From the NCBI RefSeq assembly GCF_006494425.1, contig NZ_VHIV01000001.1, positions 310,001-374,000 of the forward strand: DNA of 64,000 bases, in the 5' to 3' direction. This stretch comes from Bacillus dicomae (GTDB lineage Bacteria; Bacillota; Bacilli; Bacillales; Bacillaceae_G). The position numbers and the translations under genes were made by a program. The notes under the pieces are model-generated. The model did not search any database and was not told where the DNA came from. It was given only the letters and a program-made list of their open reading frames with translations. Below, one piece after another: positions 18,923 through 26,860 of the stretch (its first letter is position 1; each line of letters starts with the position of its first letter).

Positions 18923-19105
18923 AAAAGGAGACCTCCTTATTTTTTGTTCGTATTCATGATGTGAAAAAATATGCATATCTTTAAGAAAAGGGGAAAAAAT
19001 GTGTGGTGCACATTCCCCGGCATCTTGAGTGGAGAAACAAGCCGTGCAATATTTAATCACTTTAGGAAATTGGCTTGTTATGTATTACTTCTTATTATAG
19101 TGTCA

Positions 19106-19540
19106 CTATTTCACACTATTTGCAATTGTACTTGCGATGTTTTGTAAATTATCCATTGTGTATTCATTTTGATGTGATTTCCAAACAGCACCGAAACCAT
19201 CGTTTTCACCGTATCGTGGAATTAAATGAAGGTGGAAGTGGAACACAGTTTGTCCAGCTTTCTCGCCGTTGTTGTTAAGTAGGTTAAAACCGACTGGATT
19301 AAACTCTGCTTTAATCGCATTTGCGATTTTCGGAACGACAGAAAAAATGTGTGATGCGATTTCTGGCGTTAACGCAAATATGTCTTGTTTGTGAACTTTC
19401 GGAATAACAAGAGTATGTCCTTTTGTTACTTGACTAATATCTAAAAATGCAAGTACATGTTCATCTTCATATACTTTTGAGCAAGGGATTTGCCCGTCAA
19501 TGATTTTGCAAAAAATACAATTATCTGCTGTATGATTCAT
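19106..19540 (-). CDS. hit: HIT-family nucleotide hydrolase
   Basis: A 144-residue histidine-triad protein. The active-site HFHLHLIPR gives H101, H103 and H105; the N-terminal zinc-type pair CIFCKI (Cys8, Cys11) and the IPCSKVYEDEHVLAFLDI nucleotide-binding stretch are also present. Family members hydrolyse the alpha-phosphate of substituted nucleotides such as AMP-lysine or AMP-N-substituted amidates. I start at ATG 19540, with GAAAGGATGAG before it, rather than at the frame's far end (19603), which covers the promoter side. Position next to ecsA matches B. subtilis, but here a 560-bp gap with an unusual repeat separates them. Confidence 0.92.
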   Translation of the reverse strand: MNHTADNCIFCKIIDGQIPCSKVYEDEHVLAFLDISQVTKGHTLVIPKVHKQDIFALTPEIASHIFSVVPKIANAIKAEFNPVGFNLLNNNGEKAGQTVFHFHLHLIPRYGENDGFGAVWKSHQNEYTMDNLQNIASTIANSVK

Positions 19541-19605
19541 CGATCTCATCCTTTCAAATATCCTTAGCCGTATTTTACCATAATTACATAAGAGAACAAA
19601 CACGA

Positions 19606-19638
19606 AAAACAGGAAGCTGACTCAGCTTCCTGTTTTCT
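19606..19638. terminator. Strong hairpin between hit and ecsA
   Basis: AAAACAGGAAGCTGA (19606-19620) pairs with TCAGCTTCCTGTTTT (19622-19636). It lies upstream of hit and far upstream of ecsA, so it ends no annotated gene. Read on the minus strand it would end a transcript crossing the four-copy repeat at 19676-19905. Confidence 0.7.
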
Positions 19639-19675
19639 GAAGAGGGATTGAAAAAGCATTATCGTAATTTACGTT

Positions 19676-19905
19676 TCGCAGACACCTCATTTATTTAAGA
19701 AATGCACGGTAAATCGGCTAAAGTTTCTGCCGTAGACACCCCATTTTCAAGTGAAATGAATTGCAATCTTTCATAAAAGGAAATTGTTTATTTTTTAAAA
19801 CAGTATATGCTCTTTCGGAGACACCCCGTTTCTAAAATGAAACAAATGATCTGGTTATGTGTAAATTTCTTTGTCCAACATGGACACCCCATTTCATGAT
19901 GACTT
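19676..19905. repeat. Four copies of an AGACACCCCATTTC-type hairpin motif
   Basis: GACACC occurs at 19681, 19735, 19820 and 19883, each time followed by C/T-C-A/G-TTT. In three copies CATTT or CGTTTC then faces GAAATG or GAAAC after 4-7 bases, forming a short inverted repeat. Spacings are 54, 85 and 63 bases. The 560-bp gap from 19541 to 20100 holds nothing else I can name apart from the hairpin at 19606-19638 and a poly-T/A stretch near 20010. I do not recognise this motif. Confidence 0.65.
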
Positions 19906-20100
19906 CACTATGTTGTTGTACTCATCAATTGGTGGTCGCTTTTTCAATGTGTTCCTTCTTCACTAATTATGATGTCCGCTTTCGGGAAAATATATGCTAA
20001 CAAATTTAAATTTTTTTTTAAGACATCGATACTATGTAGTACAGCGCCATTTTTGGTAAGATGAATATAGAATGAATACTAATGAAGAAAGTGGTGTCGT

Positions 20101-20844
20101 ATGAGCGAGTTATTGCGTGTAGAAAATGTTACAGGAGGATATACGAAGCGACCTGTACTAAAAGATGTTTCGTTCTCTGTTAATAAAGGCGAACTTGTCG
20201 GCTTAATCGGTTTAAATGGAGCTGGTAAAAGTACGACGATTAAACATATTATCGGTTTAATGGAACCGAAAAAAGGAACTGTCACAATTAATGGGAAAAC
20301 AATTCGTGATGATATGACAGCGTACCGTTCTAGCTTTTCGTTCATCCCAGAAACACCAGTATTATATGATGAGCTAACGCTAGAAGAACATTTGAAGTTA
20401 ACAGCGATGGCGTACGGTGTCGATGAAAAACAATATGAAGAACGTGTAGGGCAACTATTACAAGAATTTCGCATGAAAAATCGCTTGAAATGGTTTCCGT
20501 CTCATTTCTCAAAAGGGATGAAACAAAAAGTAATGATTATGAGTGCGTTTTTAGTGGAACCATCACTTTACATTGTGGACGAACCGTTCGTAGGGCTTGA
20601 TCCGTTAGCGATTCAATCACTTCTTCAAATGATGGATCAAATGAAAAAAAGCGGTGCAGGTATTTTAATGAGTACACACATTTTAGCGACGGCAGAGCGT
20701 TATTGTGATTCATTCATTATTCTGCATCAAGGTGAAGTAAGAGCGAAGGGAACATTATCTGAACTGCAATCACAGTTTAATATGCCAGGTGCAACGTTAG
20801 ATGACATTTACATTGCATTAACGAAGGAAGAAGATTATGAATAG
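20101..20844 (+). CDS. ecsA: ABC transporter ATP-binding protein EcsA
   Basis: A 247-residue ATPase. Walker A is GLNGAGKS (residues 37-44), the signature is FSKGMKQK (in place of LSGGQ, as usual for EcsA) and Walker B is LYIVDEPFVGLD. With EcsB it forms a transporter needed in B. subtilis for normal secretion, competence and processing by intramembrane proteases. The next gene, ecsB, overlaps its end by 8 bases. The start has an AAAGTGGTG site. Upstream lies the unusual repeat region, so its regulation may differ from B. subtilis. Confidence 0.95.
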   Translation: MSELLRVENVTGGYTKRPVLKDVSFSVNKGELVGLIGLNGAGKSTTIKHIIGLMEPKKGTVTINGKTIRDDMTAYRSSFSFIPETPVLYDELTLEEHLKLTAMAYGVDEKQYEERVGQLLQEFRMKNRLKWFPSHFSKGMKQKVMIMSAFLVEPSLYIVDEPFVGLDPLAIQSLLQMMDQMKKSGAGILMSTHILATAERYCDSFIILHQGEVRAKGTLSELQSQFNMPGATLDDIYIALTKEEDYE

Positions 20845-22048
20845 CACAGCATTATGGAAAGAACGATTTCGTCACTTTCTACAAGAAGTTCGTACATATA
20901 GTAAATACGTATTTAATGATCATTTGAAATTTATTTTCGTATTTATCATCGGTGCAGGAGCGTATTATTACCAGCAATGGTTACAAACGTTAACACCTTC
21001 GTTCCCGACAGCGCTCTTTATGGCTGTGTTACTTGGACTCGTATTAACTGCCGGATCAATCCAAACGTTATTAAAAGAAGCAGATCTCGTTTACTTACTG
21101 CCAGTGGAAGAAAAGTTAAAACCTTACTTCACAAAGGCCTTTCTCTTTACGTTTATGATTCAGTTATACATAATTGCAATCGTAGCAGCAGCGCTTGCCC
21201 CGTTATACTTCCAGCAAATGAAACAAACAGGTGCTGGCTACATATGGCTCGTACTTGTGTTTGTCATTGTAAAAGCGTGGAATTTATTTGTAGCGTGGGA
21301 AAAATCATTTTTAACAGATCAAAATGTACAAAGGGCCGATTGGTTCATTCGTTTCATTTTAAATGGCTTATTTGTTTATTTCCTTGTAGAACGTACTTCC
21401 GTTATGTTTATTGGTGGAATCGTCCTTCTCATGGTGTTATACCTCGCTATCATGCATCAAATGGTGAAGGGAAAGCCGCTGAACTGGGAATATTTAATTT
21501 CTGAAGAAGGTAAGAAAATGATGCTGCTGTACCGCATTGCGAATATGTTCGTTGATGTACCAGCATTAAAAGAAAGAGTAGCACGCAGAAAATGGCTTGA
21601 TTTCATTCTGTCGATGATCGGCGAAAAGCGTACATATTTATACTTATATACGAGAACGTTTTTACGATCTGGTAATTATTTTGGATTATATGTGCGTTTG
21701 CTCGCTCTTGGCGGAGTTATTCTTTACTTCATTCCGTTTTTATATGGACGATTTATCGTAAGTCTTATCTTCCTATATTTAATTGGTTATCAGCTATTAA
21801 CTTTATGGAAGCATCACCGCATGAAAATTTGGCTTGATTTGTATCCGGTAGGGGAAGAAGAGAAGAAAAAAGATTTCCTTACTTTATTAAATGCAATTCT
21901 TATTACAGGTAGCGTTATATTTACAGTTATATTTGCACTTGCTACGAAAGATTTCATGATGACGGGAATTTTACTAGTCGTAAGCATAGTATTTAGTATC
22001 GGTTTCGTTTATCAATACGGGGCAAAACGTATTGAGCGTTTAAATTGA
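20837..22048 (+). CDS. ecsB: ABC transporter permease EcsB
   Basis: A 403-residue membrane protein forming the channel partner of EcsA. It shows about eight hydrophobic segments in clusters (residues about 30-50, 58-78, 98-120, 130-145, 170-195, 280-310, 345-395) with basic cytoplasmic loops. The ATG lies within the end of ecsA (8-base overlap), which indicates translational coupling. Size and order match Bacillus EcsB (about 408). ecsC follows 13 bases after the stop, completing the operon. Confidence 0.93.
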   Translation: MNSTALWKERFRHFLQEVRTYSKYVFNDHLKFIFVFIIGAGAYYYQQWLQTLTPSFPTALFMAVLLGLVLTAGSIQTLLKEADLVYLLPVEEKLKPYFTKAFLFTFMIQLYIIAIVAAALAPLYFQQMKQTGAGYIWLVLVFVIVKAWNLFVAWEKSFLTDQNVQRADWFIRFILNGLFVYFLVERTSVMFIGGIVLLMVLYLAIMHQMVKGKPLNWEYLISEEGKKMMLLYRIANMFVDVPALKERVARRKWLDFILSMIGEKRTYLYLYTRTFLRSGNYFGLYVRLLALGGVILYFIPFLYGRFIVSLIFLYLIGYQLLTLWKHHRMKIWLDLYPVGEEEKKKDFLTLLNAILITGSVIFTVIFALATKDFMMTGILLVVSIVFSIGFVYQYGAKRIERLN

Positions 22049-22061
22049 AGGGAATGAACCT

Positions 22062-22769
22062 ATGATTACATATGAAGAAAAGGTTATAAAAGAACTGGAG
22101 CAGTGGAAAGCTACATTCATGAAAGATTCTTCTATGATGACACGGTTCTCAAAGAAAGTGCAGACGAAAGTACAACAGCTTATTCCGGCGAAAGTGCAAA
22201 AAGTATTAACAGAAACGATTCGGATGATGGTGCAAACGATTAGTGCCGGATCAAATTTTATAAAGCCGAAATTAAAAGAGACGAACTGGTCATTGCAAAG
22301 ACGAGACGATGAAGTGCGAAAAAAAATGGATGAGTACAAAAAAATAGCAGCGGCAGAAGGAGCAGGGACGGGAGCAGGCGGTATTCTCCTTGGCCTTGCT
22401 GACTTTCCGCTTTTACTCGGCATTAAAATTAAATTTTTATTCGATGCAGCAACATTATACGGATTTGATACGAGCAACAAAGAAGAGCGCCTTTTTATCC
22501 TTCACGTTTTCCAACTTGCCTTTTCAAGTGACGACCACCGAAAAGAAATATGGAAAGCCATCGAAACGTGGGATACAGAAGAAGAAAACCATATGGACTG
22601 GGAAAAGTTCCAAACAGAGTACCGAGACTATATCGATTTAGCAAAAATGCTTCAGCTCGTACCAATAATCGGTGCCCCGGTCGGCGCATATGCGAACTAT
22701 CAATTATTGCAACGACTTGGAGAAGTAACGATGAATTGTTATCGTATGCGATTGTTGAATAAGGATTAA
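22062..22769 (+). CDS. ecsC: EcsC family protein
   Basis: A 235-residue protein of the EcsC family, recognised by EGAGTGAGGILLGLADFPLL (residues about 105-124), which is the conserved glycine-rich segment, then LGIKIKFLFDAATLYGFDTS. The C-terminal part holds a second glycine/alanine stretch (IIGAPVGAYANYQLLQRLGE). It may associate with the membrane. In B. subtilis ecsC is the last gene of the ecs operon but is not needed for EcsAB transport; its role is unclear. A terminator follows directly. Confidence 0.92.
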   Translation: MITYEEKVIKELEQWKATFMKDSSMMTRFSKKVQTKVQQLIPAKVQKVLTETIRMMVQTISAGSNFIKPKLKETNWSLQRRDDEVRKKMDEYKKIAAAEGAGTGAGGILLGLADFPLLLGIKIKFLFDAATLYGFDTSNKEERLFILHVFQLAFSSDDHRKEIWKAIETWDTEEENHMDWEKFQTEYRDYIDLAKMLQLVPIIGAPVGAYANYQLLQRLGEVTMNCYRMRLLNKD

Positions 22770-22773
22770 CAAG

Positions 22774-22808
22774 AAAGCATCCTAAAATTGTGATTTAGGA
22801 TGCTTTTT
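22774..22808 (+). terminator. ecs operon terminator
   Basis: AAAGCATCCTAAA (22774-22786) pairs with TTTAGGATGCTTT (22794-22806), then T tract. Confidence 0.9.
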
Positions 22809-22860
22809 TGTTTTAATGATTAATACTTCAAAAGAAGAAGGTATAATTCAGATTGTCTTT

Positions 22861-23175
22861 TCAGTGTTTTAGGCTGAAATTAGTAGTAGAGATAGAACCG
22901 ATATTATAATCATCCTCATAATCAATTGAAGTAGTAAATTTCTTATTTGTATCATCTTTGATATGACCAGTTATAAAAATAGTTTCGATATCATTAGAAG
23001 GAAATCTATGATTCGTAATAGTCACTTCTAAATTCTCTTTTTCTTTGAAATACTGAATGGTTTCTTCTGTTGCTTTATTAACAATTTGTTGTTCCTCATT
23101 CTTTTGATCTATAGTACATCCTCCTAAAAGGATAAGTGTAAAAATAAAGAATAATCTTATAGCATATTTTTTCAC
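22861..23175 (-). CDS. Small lipoprotein, probable immunity paralog 1 (DUF1433-like)
   Basis: A 104-residue lipoprotein with signal peptide and lipobox LLGGC (Cys20). The mature part is a short helix (NEEQQIVNKATEETIQYFKE) followed by beta-strand-like segments (EVTITNHRFPSN ... IFITGHIKDD), the layout I associate with DUF1433 lipoproteins of the B. cereus group. It is the most diverged of four paralogs, all on the minus strand next to the lipase toxin (25291). GTG start with GGAGTG site. By comparison with known lipase toxin loci I infer an immunity role, protecting the outer membrane face of the producer; that is not shown by the sequence itself. Confidence 0.72.
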   Translation of the reverse strand: MKKYAIRLFFIFTLILLGGCTIDQKNEEQQIVNKATEETIQYFKEKENLEVTITNHRFPSNDIETIFITGHIKDDTNKKFTTSIDYEDDYNIGSISTTNFSLKH

Positions 23176-23290
23176 GAATAATCACTCCGTTAATAGTGCG
23201 TTATATTTCTCTTTACTAAATTTTATATCTACAGAATATTGTGTGGTGGGGGATAAAGAAAAGACACTTTAAAAGAGTGCCTTTTCTTTA

Positions 23291-23620
23291 TTATTTTAAA
23301 TGTAAATTTTCACTTGTAGAGATAGAACCTATTGTATATTCATCTCCACCGTATTCTATTGTAATATTAAATGTTTTGCTTTCATCATTTTTTATATAGC
23401 CTGAGATAAAGATACCTTGTAAATCACTTGGACCAAATCTATAATCAGTGATTACTACATCTAAGTCTTGTTTTTCTGTGAAGTATTGGAGTGTCCTTTC
23501 TTGTGCCTTTTCAACTATTTGTTGCTCTTCATTTTTTTGATCCATCGTACATCCCCCTAAAATACTTAAAATAAATATAAAGAATAGAAACAAACTAATT
23601 TTTTTGATTGTAATATCCAT
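23291..23620 (-). CDS. Small lipoprotein, probable immunity paralog 2 (DUF1433-like)
   Basis: A 109-residue lipoprotein with lipobox ILGGC and the same mature layout: NEEQQIVEKAQERTLQYFTE helix, then LDVVITDYRFGPSDLQGIFI and IEYGGDEYTIGSIS strands. The start is ATG 23620 with GGAGGATAAAT upstream. It stands back to back with a decayed toxin copy (23686-24009), in the same arrangement as paralog 4 and the intact toxin. A hairpin (around 23257-23291) with T tract on the minus strand ends it. Likely an immunity protein kept after its toxin gene was lost, perhaps because it still protects against relatives. Confidence 0.75.
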   Translation of the reverse strand: MDITIKKISLFLFFIFILSILGGCTMDQKNEEQQIVEKAQERTLQYFTEKQDLDVVITDYRFGPSDLQGIFISGYIKNDESKTFNITIEYGGDEYTIGSISTSENLHLK

Positions 23621-23685
23621 ATTTATCCTCCGTAAATGTTATCTTAATTATAAGAATATATCAAATGTTGTAGGGGGAAAATGTT

Positions 23686-24009
23686 TTGAGTAATAAAAAT
23701 GAAGTTTTAGATTCTACTTTTTATCCATTAGCAGACACAACGTATAAATCTGATAAAGATATTGAAAAAGAAGTTGTTATTACCAATAAAGAAGGTCGAA
23801 GTTTACAAACATAGGAAAAGGGAGAAGCATTCCACGATAAATTGGAATAGGCGCAGTAGTCTTTGTACGAGATGTGAATGGGGAAAAGCAAGTTATGATA
23901 GATCTCTGGGGGACAGAAGGGGATAAAATTATAGAGAAAAACTCTTTAGGCATTCCGATGAAGCCAAGGAAGGTATGAAGGATTTAAAAACAGATACAAG
24001 TCATTTTGT
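23686..24009 (+). pseudogene. Decayed copy of the lipase toxin, N-terminal part
   Basis: The sequence starts TTG AGT AAT and encodes NEVLDSTFYPLAD, aligning with NKVLDSSYYQLSR of the intact toxin at 25291. It has TAG after codon 43, another stop soon after, and a frame change, then continues as VVFVRDVNGEKQV and TEGDKIIEKNSLGIPMKP, nearly identical to residues 60-95 of the intact protein. Homology stops at 24009, before the lipase active site. It lies 65 bases from immunity paralog 2 with a conserved intergenic block, so the whole immunity/toxin unit was duplicated. Confidence 0.85.
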
Positions 24010-24043
24010 TAAGAAAAAAATTTATATGCTAAAATATTTTACG

Positions 24044-24069
24044 TAAAAAAGACACTCTAGTGAGTGTCT
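24044..24069 (-). terminator. Terminator of immunity paralog 3
   Basis: AGACACTC (24050-24057), loop TAGT, GAGTGTCT (24062-24069), with TTTTTT on the minus strand. A degenerate copy of the same hairpin lies at about 24868-24892 behind paralog 4, showing that the terminator was duplicated too. Confidence 0.8.
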
Positions 24070-24074
24070 AATGA

Positions 24075-24398
24075 TTATTCTTTTAATTTTAGATTTTTAG
24101 AGTATGACCTAGAACTTATATTATACTCTCCACCCCCATATTCTACACCTACTCCAAACGTTTTGCTTTTATCTCCTTTCACATGTCCATCTATAAAAAC
24201 AGTTTGAAAATCATTGGGGGAGAACTCATGTCCTGTAATTACTACATCTAGCTCCTCTCTTTCTTTAAAATATTTAATGGTTACTTCTTCTGCCTTTGCT
24301 ACTATTTCTTTTTCCTCATTTGTTTTATTATTCATACTGCATCCTCCTAAAAGGATAAGTGTAAGGATAATGAATAATCTTATACCATTTTTTTTCAA
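24075..24398 (-). CDS. Small lipoprotein, probable immunity paralog 3 (DUF1433-like)
   Basis: A 107-residue lipoprotein, lipobox LLGGC followed by SMNNKTNEEKEIVAKAEEVT. The motifs VITGHEFSPNDFQTVFIDGH and VKGDKSKTFGV match paralog 4 closely, so these two are recent duplicates. TTG start (24398) with GGAGGGAT before it. It faces a second decayed toxin start (24466) on the other strand. As with the other copies, the presence of a lipid anchor means it acts outside the cytoplasmic membrane, where a secreted lipase would attack. Confidence 0.75.
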   Translation of the reverse strand: MKKNGIRLFIILTLILLGGCSMNNKTNEEKEIVAKAEEVTIKYFKEREELDVVITGHEFSPNDFQTVFIDGHVKGDKSKTFGVGVEYGGGEYNISSRSYSKNLKLKE

Positions 24399-24465
24399 TC
24401 AAAATCCCTCCATTAATGTTATTCTATATTTAGAATATATTAAAATATCTGGTAGTGGGGATATT

Positions 24466-24580
24466 TTGAAGGAAAATGATAAAGTTTTAGATTCTTGTTA
24501 TTATTAGCTGTCAAGGTTTGCTTATCGTGGTGATGAGAAGTTAAGAAACAGTATTGAGGTCACTGAAAAGAAAGGTAATT
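24466..24580 (+). pseudogene. Decayed toxin start, second copy
   Basis: TTG start followed by NDKVLDSCYY then TAG, LSRFAYRGDEKLR and VTEKKGN, aligning with the first 40 residues of the toxin at 25291. Homology ends where an unrelated transporter fragment begins (24581). Only about 115 bases of the toxin remain, so a deletion or recombination removed the rest. Confidence 0.8.
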
Positions 24581-24796
24581 GATAAACTAATTCATAAGGG
24601 AAAAACTGATTTATCTAGTGATGAAAAAGCATGTTGGGAAGCGATGATACAAGCGGAAAAAATCTTGTTAGAAGATGGTGCAGTAGCTCCTTTCTATCAA
24701 ACGGGACGCTCATACTTATAACGATCGGCTATTAAAGGGCTTGTGACGAATGATTTTGGGGGAGAATTTAATTTTAAATGGACTGAAGTTAAATAA
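24581..24796 (+). pseudogene. 3' fragment of an oligopeptide-binding (OppA-like) gene
   Basis: The frame reads MIQAEKILLEDGAVAPFYQT, then GRSYL, an in-frame TAA, and RSAIKGLVTNDFGGEFNFKW ending TAA at 24794-24796. This is the usual C-terminus of oligopeptide ABC transporter substrate-binding proteins (AEK...APxYQ...GL...NxFGxxxFKW). The rest of the gene is missing and the internal stop sits where Gln would be expected. A strong terminator (24827-24853) is retained. It is stranded inside the toxin array. Confidence 0.8.
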
Positions 24797-24826
24797 TGAA
24801 ATGACATTGCTGTATGATAGTAACTA

Positions 24827-24853
24827 AAAAGAGCCTCTAAGGAGGCTCTTTTT
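24827..24853 (+). terminator. Terminator after the OppA-like fragment
   Basis: AAAAGAGCCTC (24827-24837), loop TAAG, GAGGCTCTTTT (24842-24852). Confidence 0.9.
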
Positions 24854-24905
24854 TAACTAGTCCATAAAAAAGAAACTCTAGTGAGTATTTAATGACCTAG
24901 TTTTT

Positions 24906-25223
24906 TCATTCTAGACTTTCAGAATATGTTCTAGAAGTGACTCTATAATCACTATCTCCATATTCGACATGCACTGTAAATGCTTGAGTTTTATCGTCTT
25001 TAACATGTCCTTTTATAAAAACAGTTTGAAAATCACTCGGAGCAAATTCATATCCAGTAATTACTACATCTAGATTTTCTTTTTCCTTAAAATATTTAAT
25101 GGCTGTTTCATTTGCTTTTTCTACTATTTTTTGTTCTTCATTTTTTTTATCAGTATTCATACTACATCCCCCTGAAAATATGATTGTAAAAATTATGATT
25201 AGTCCTAAATAATATTTTTTCAA
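24906..25223 (-). CDS. Small lipoprotein, probable cognate immunity protein (paralog 4)
   Basis: A 105-residue lipoprotein with lipobox FSGGC and mature N-terminus SMNTDKKNEEQKIVEKANET. It shares VVITGYEFAPSDFQTVFIKG with paralog 3. It is divergent from the intact toxin gene, with 67 bases between the two starts, and is therefore the most likely cognate immunity gene. TTG start with GGAGGAATG site. A weak, mutated hairpin (about 24868-24892) follows. The lipoprotein location fits neutralising a lipase that acts on the outer face of the membrane. The family name (DUF1433) is from memory. Confidence 0.78.
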   Translation of the reverse strand: MKKYYLGLIIIFTIIFSGGCSMNTDKKNEEQKIVEKANETAIKYFKEKENLDVVITGYEFAPSDFQTVFIKGHVKDDKTQAFTVHVEYGDSDYRVTSRTYSESLE

Positions 25224-25290
25224 TTATCATTCCTCCATTAATGTTATCCTATATTTAGAATATATTAAATTTTCTGGGAGGGGAAATGTT

Positions 25291-26541
25291 TTGAGTGAAA
25301 ATAATAAAGTTTTAGATTCAAGCTATTATCAGCTGTCAAGGGGCGCTTATCAATCTGATAAGGATTTAGCAAAAGGATTTGCTGTCTTAGACAGGGATGG
25401 GAATACTATACAAAAGTGGGGAACAAGTGAAACATTCCACGACAAACAAACCGGAATGGACGCAGTAGTCTTTGAACGAGATGTCGATGGGAAAAAGCAA
25501 GTTATGGTATCTTTCCGAGGAACAGAAGGGGATAAAATTATAGAGAAAAACTCTTTAGGCATTCCGATGAAGCCAGGGGAAGGTATGAAGGATTTAAAAA
25601 CGGATACGAATCATTTTGTATTACGAGAAGGTGTTCATGAACCAGCAGCACCTCCTGTAGCAGGAACTGAGAATGCAGGTTCAAAGAAATATTGGAATGA
25701 AGAGAATCAGCGCTGGGAAACACATAATCAATTTGAACAAGCTGAAAGGGTCATGAAACAAGTAACGGATACATATAAGGGCAGGGATGATGTGGAGATA
25801 TATACGACGGGTCATTCGTTAGGGGGAGCGTTAGCGGAATATGCAGCGGCATCTAATGACAATGTAAGATGTATGTCATGGAATGCGCCGAGTGCAAAAC
25901 ATTTGTTACCGCCTGATTTACAAGAAAGAGCTAATAATGGAGAATTTAGAGGTAGAATTGTTTCGATTGTTCACGGATCAGATTCAATCGGTTATGGTCC
26001 TTTTGGTCCATATGATGGTCATATAGGTTCAACTTATGCTGTTACACCACCTGTTACGAAAGAAGACCTTTCTAACTTACCATTGGAACAAAGACTATTG
26101 TTTGAAGCTAATCGCTTTTTGGACTCCGTAAAAGATAAACCTGGATTTCATTATCAAAATAATAAGTATTTCAAGATGGGTAAAGATGGGAATTTGTCGA
26201 GTTCATATCTTTTGAATTTAGATACAGGGGAAAGAGTATATGATTCACCTGGTAAGTTATTAGGCGGGGGAGAGATTCGTGTAGTTGTAGAGAATTTAGA
26301 AAAGGCCGTAAAAGATATGAAGCGAAACGCGCAAGAATTTCAAGATAGAGTACCGAGGTTAATTTCTAATATGATGACATTATTAGAAACGGCTGAAAGT
26401 AGACGGGTAGAAGCTAAAGTAAATAATATACGTGCACATGTAGAGCATTTAAGTTTTTGGTACATACGAACAGCAACGGAAATTTCAGATTTTATTGAGA
26501 AGAAAGCTGATGATTATAAGAAGACGGATCAACAATATTAA
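25291..26541 (+). CDS. Lipase-domain toxin with C-terminal LXG-like helical region (probable type VII effector)
   Basis: A 416-residue protein without a signal peptide. Residues about 20-300 form a class 3 lipase-type alpha/beta hydrolase: MVSFRGTEG (oxyanion region, about 72-80), nucleophile elbow TGHSLGGAL with Ser176, and likely Asp231 and His244 (SDSIG and DGHIGSTY). Residues about 320-416 are a long alpha-helical region (VVENLEKAVKDMKRNAQEFQ onwards) like an LXG/WXG targeting domain, here at the C-terminus. This reversed order matches the S. aureus type VII lipase toxin TslA. A helical helper gene follows 14 bases later and a lipoprotein lies divergent, as in that system. The start is TTG 25291 with GGGAGGGG. 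I infer a phospholipase antibacterial toxin; no secretion genes lie in the window. Confidence 0.78.
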   Translation: MSENNKVLDSSYYQLSRGAYQSDKDLAKGFAVLDRDGNTIQKWGTSETFHDKQTGMDAVVFERDVDGKKQVMVSFRGTEGDKIIEKNSLGIPMKPGEGMKDLKTDTNHFVLREGVHEPAAPPVAGTENAGSKKYWNEENQRWETHNQFEQAERVMKQVTDTYKGRDDVEIYTTGHSLGGALAEYAAASNDNVRCMSWNAPSAKHLLPPDLQERANNGEFRGRIVSIVHGSDSIGYGPFGPYDGHIGSTYAVTPPVTKEDLSNLPLEQRLLFEANRFLDSVKDKPGFHYQNNKYFKMGKDGNLSSSYLLNLDTGERVYDSPGKLLGGGEIRVVVENLEKAVKDMKRNAQEFQDRVPRLISNMMTLLETAESRRVEAKVNNIRAHVEHLSFWYIRTATEISDFIEKKADDYKKTDQQY

Positions 26542-26555
26542 GGGAGAAGATTAGG

Positions 26556-26852
26556 ATGCCGAGAATTTACTTAAATGAAGAAGCATTGAACCAAGCCTTA
26601 CAACAATTTGACCATATGATTCAAGACTTAAACCATAATAAAAGGGTTGTAAGCAATGTGCATGATTTACTCTTATCAAGCTGGTCTCAACTTGGAGTAG
26701 GAAAAAAAGCCATTAGCGATTTAGAATCTTTTAAAAAAGATATTGAAAGAAGGATGGAAGAATTAGAGTCTGATAAACGAGAGTTAAAGGGTGCGATTGA
26801 TTTATTAAAAGCGCTAGATCAAAGTTATGATTATATGGGGCCTAAATATTAG
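26556..26852 (+). CDS. Small helical protein, probable toxin export helper (Lap-like)
   Basis: A 98-residue, almost entirely helical protein with no signal peptide. It resembles in size and make-up the small WXG100-like or Lap partners encoded beside LXG toxins: an N-terminal helix (LNEEALNQALQQFDHMIQDL), a turn with a Trp (LLSSWSQLGVG), then a long charged helix (ESFKKDIERRMEELESDKRE). It starts 14 bases after the toxin stop with AGGGAGAAG before it, so the two are co-translated. Such helpers bind the toxin's helical domain and enable export; S. aureus TslA needs two, and only one is seen here. Whether it binds the toxin is inference. Confidence 0.72.
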   Translation: MPRIYLNEEALNQALQQFDHMIQDLNHNKRVVSNVHDLLLSSWSQLGVGKKAISDLESFKKDIERRMEELESDKRELKGAIDLLKALDQSYDYMGPKY

Positions 26853-26860
26853 ATTACAAG

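Noticed and set aside
18923-19060. N-terminal extension of YhaH
   Set aside because: The strong AAGGAGGTCTCC site points to ATG 18922 and the extension does not look like protein.
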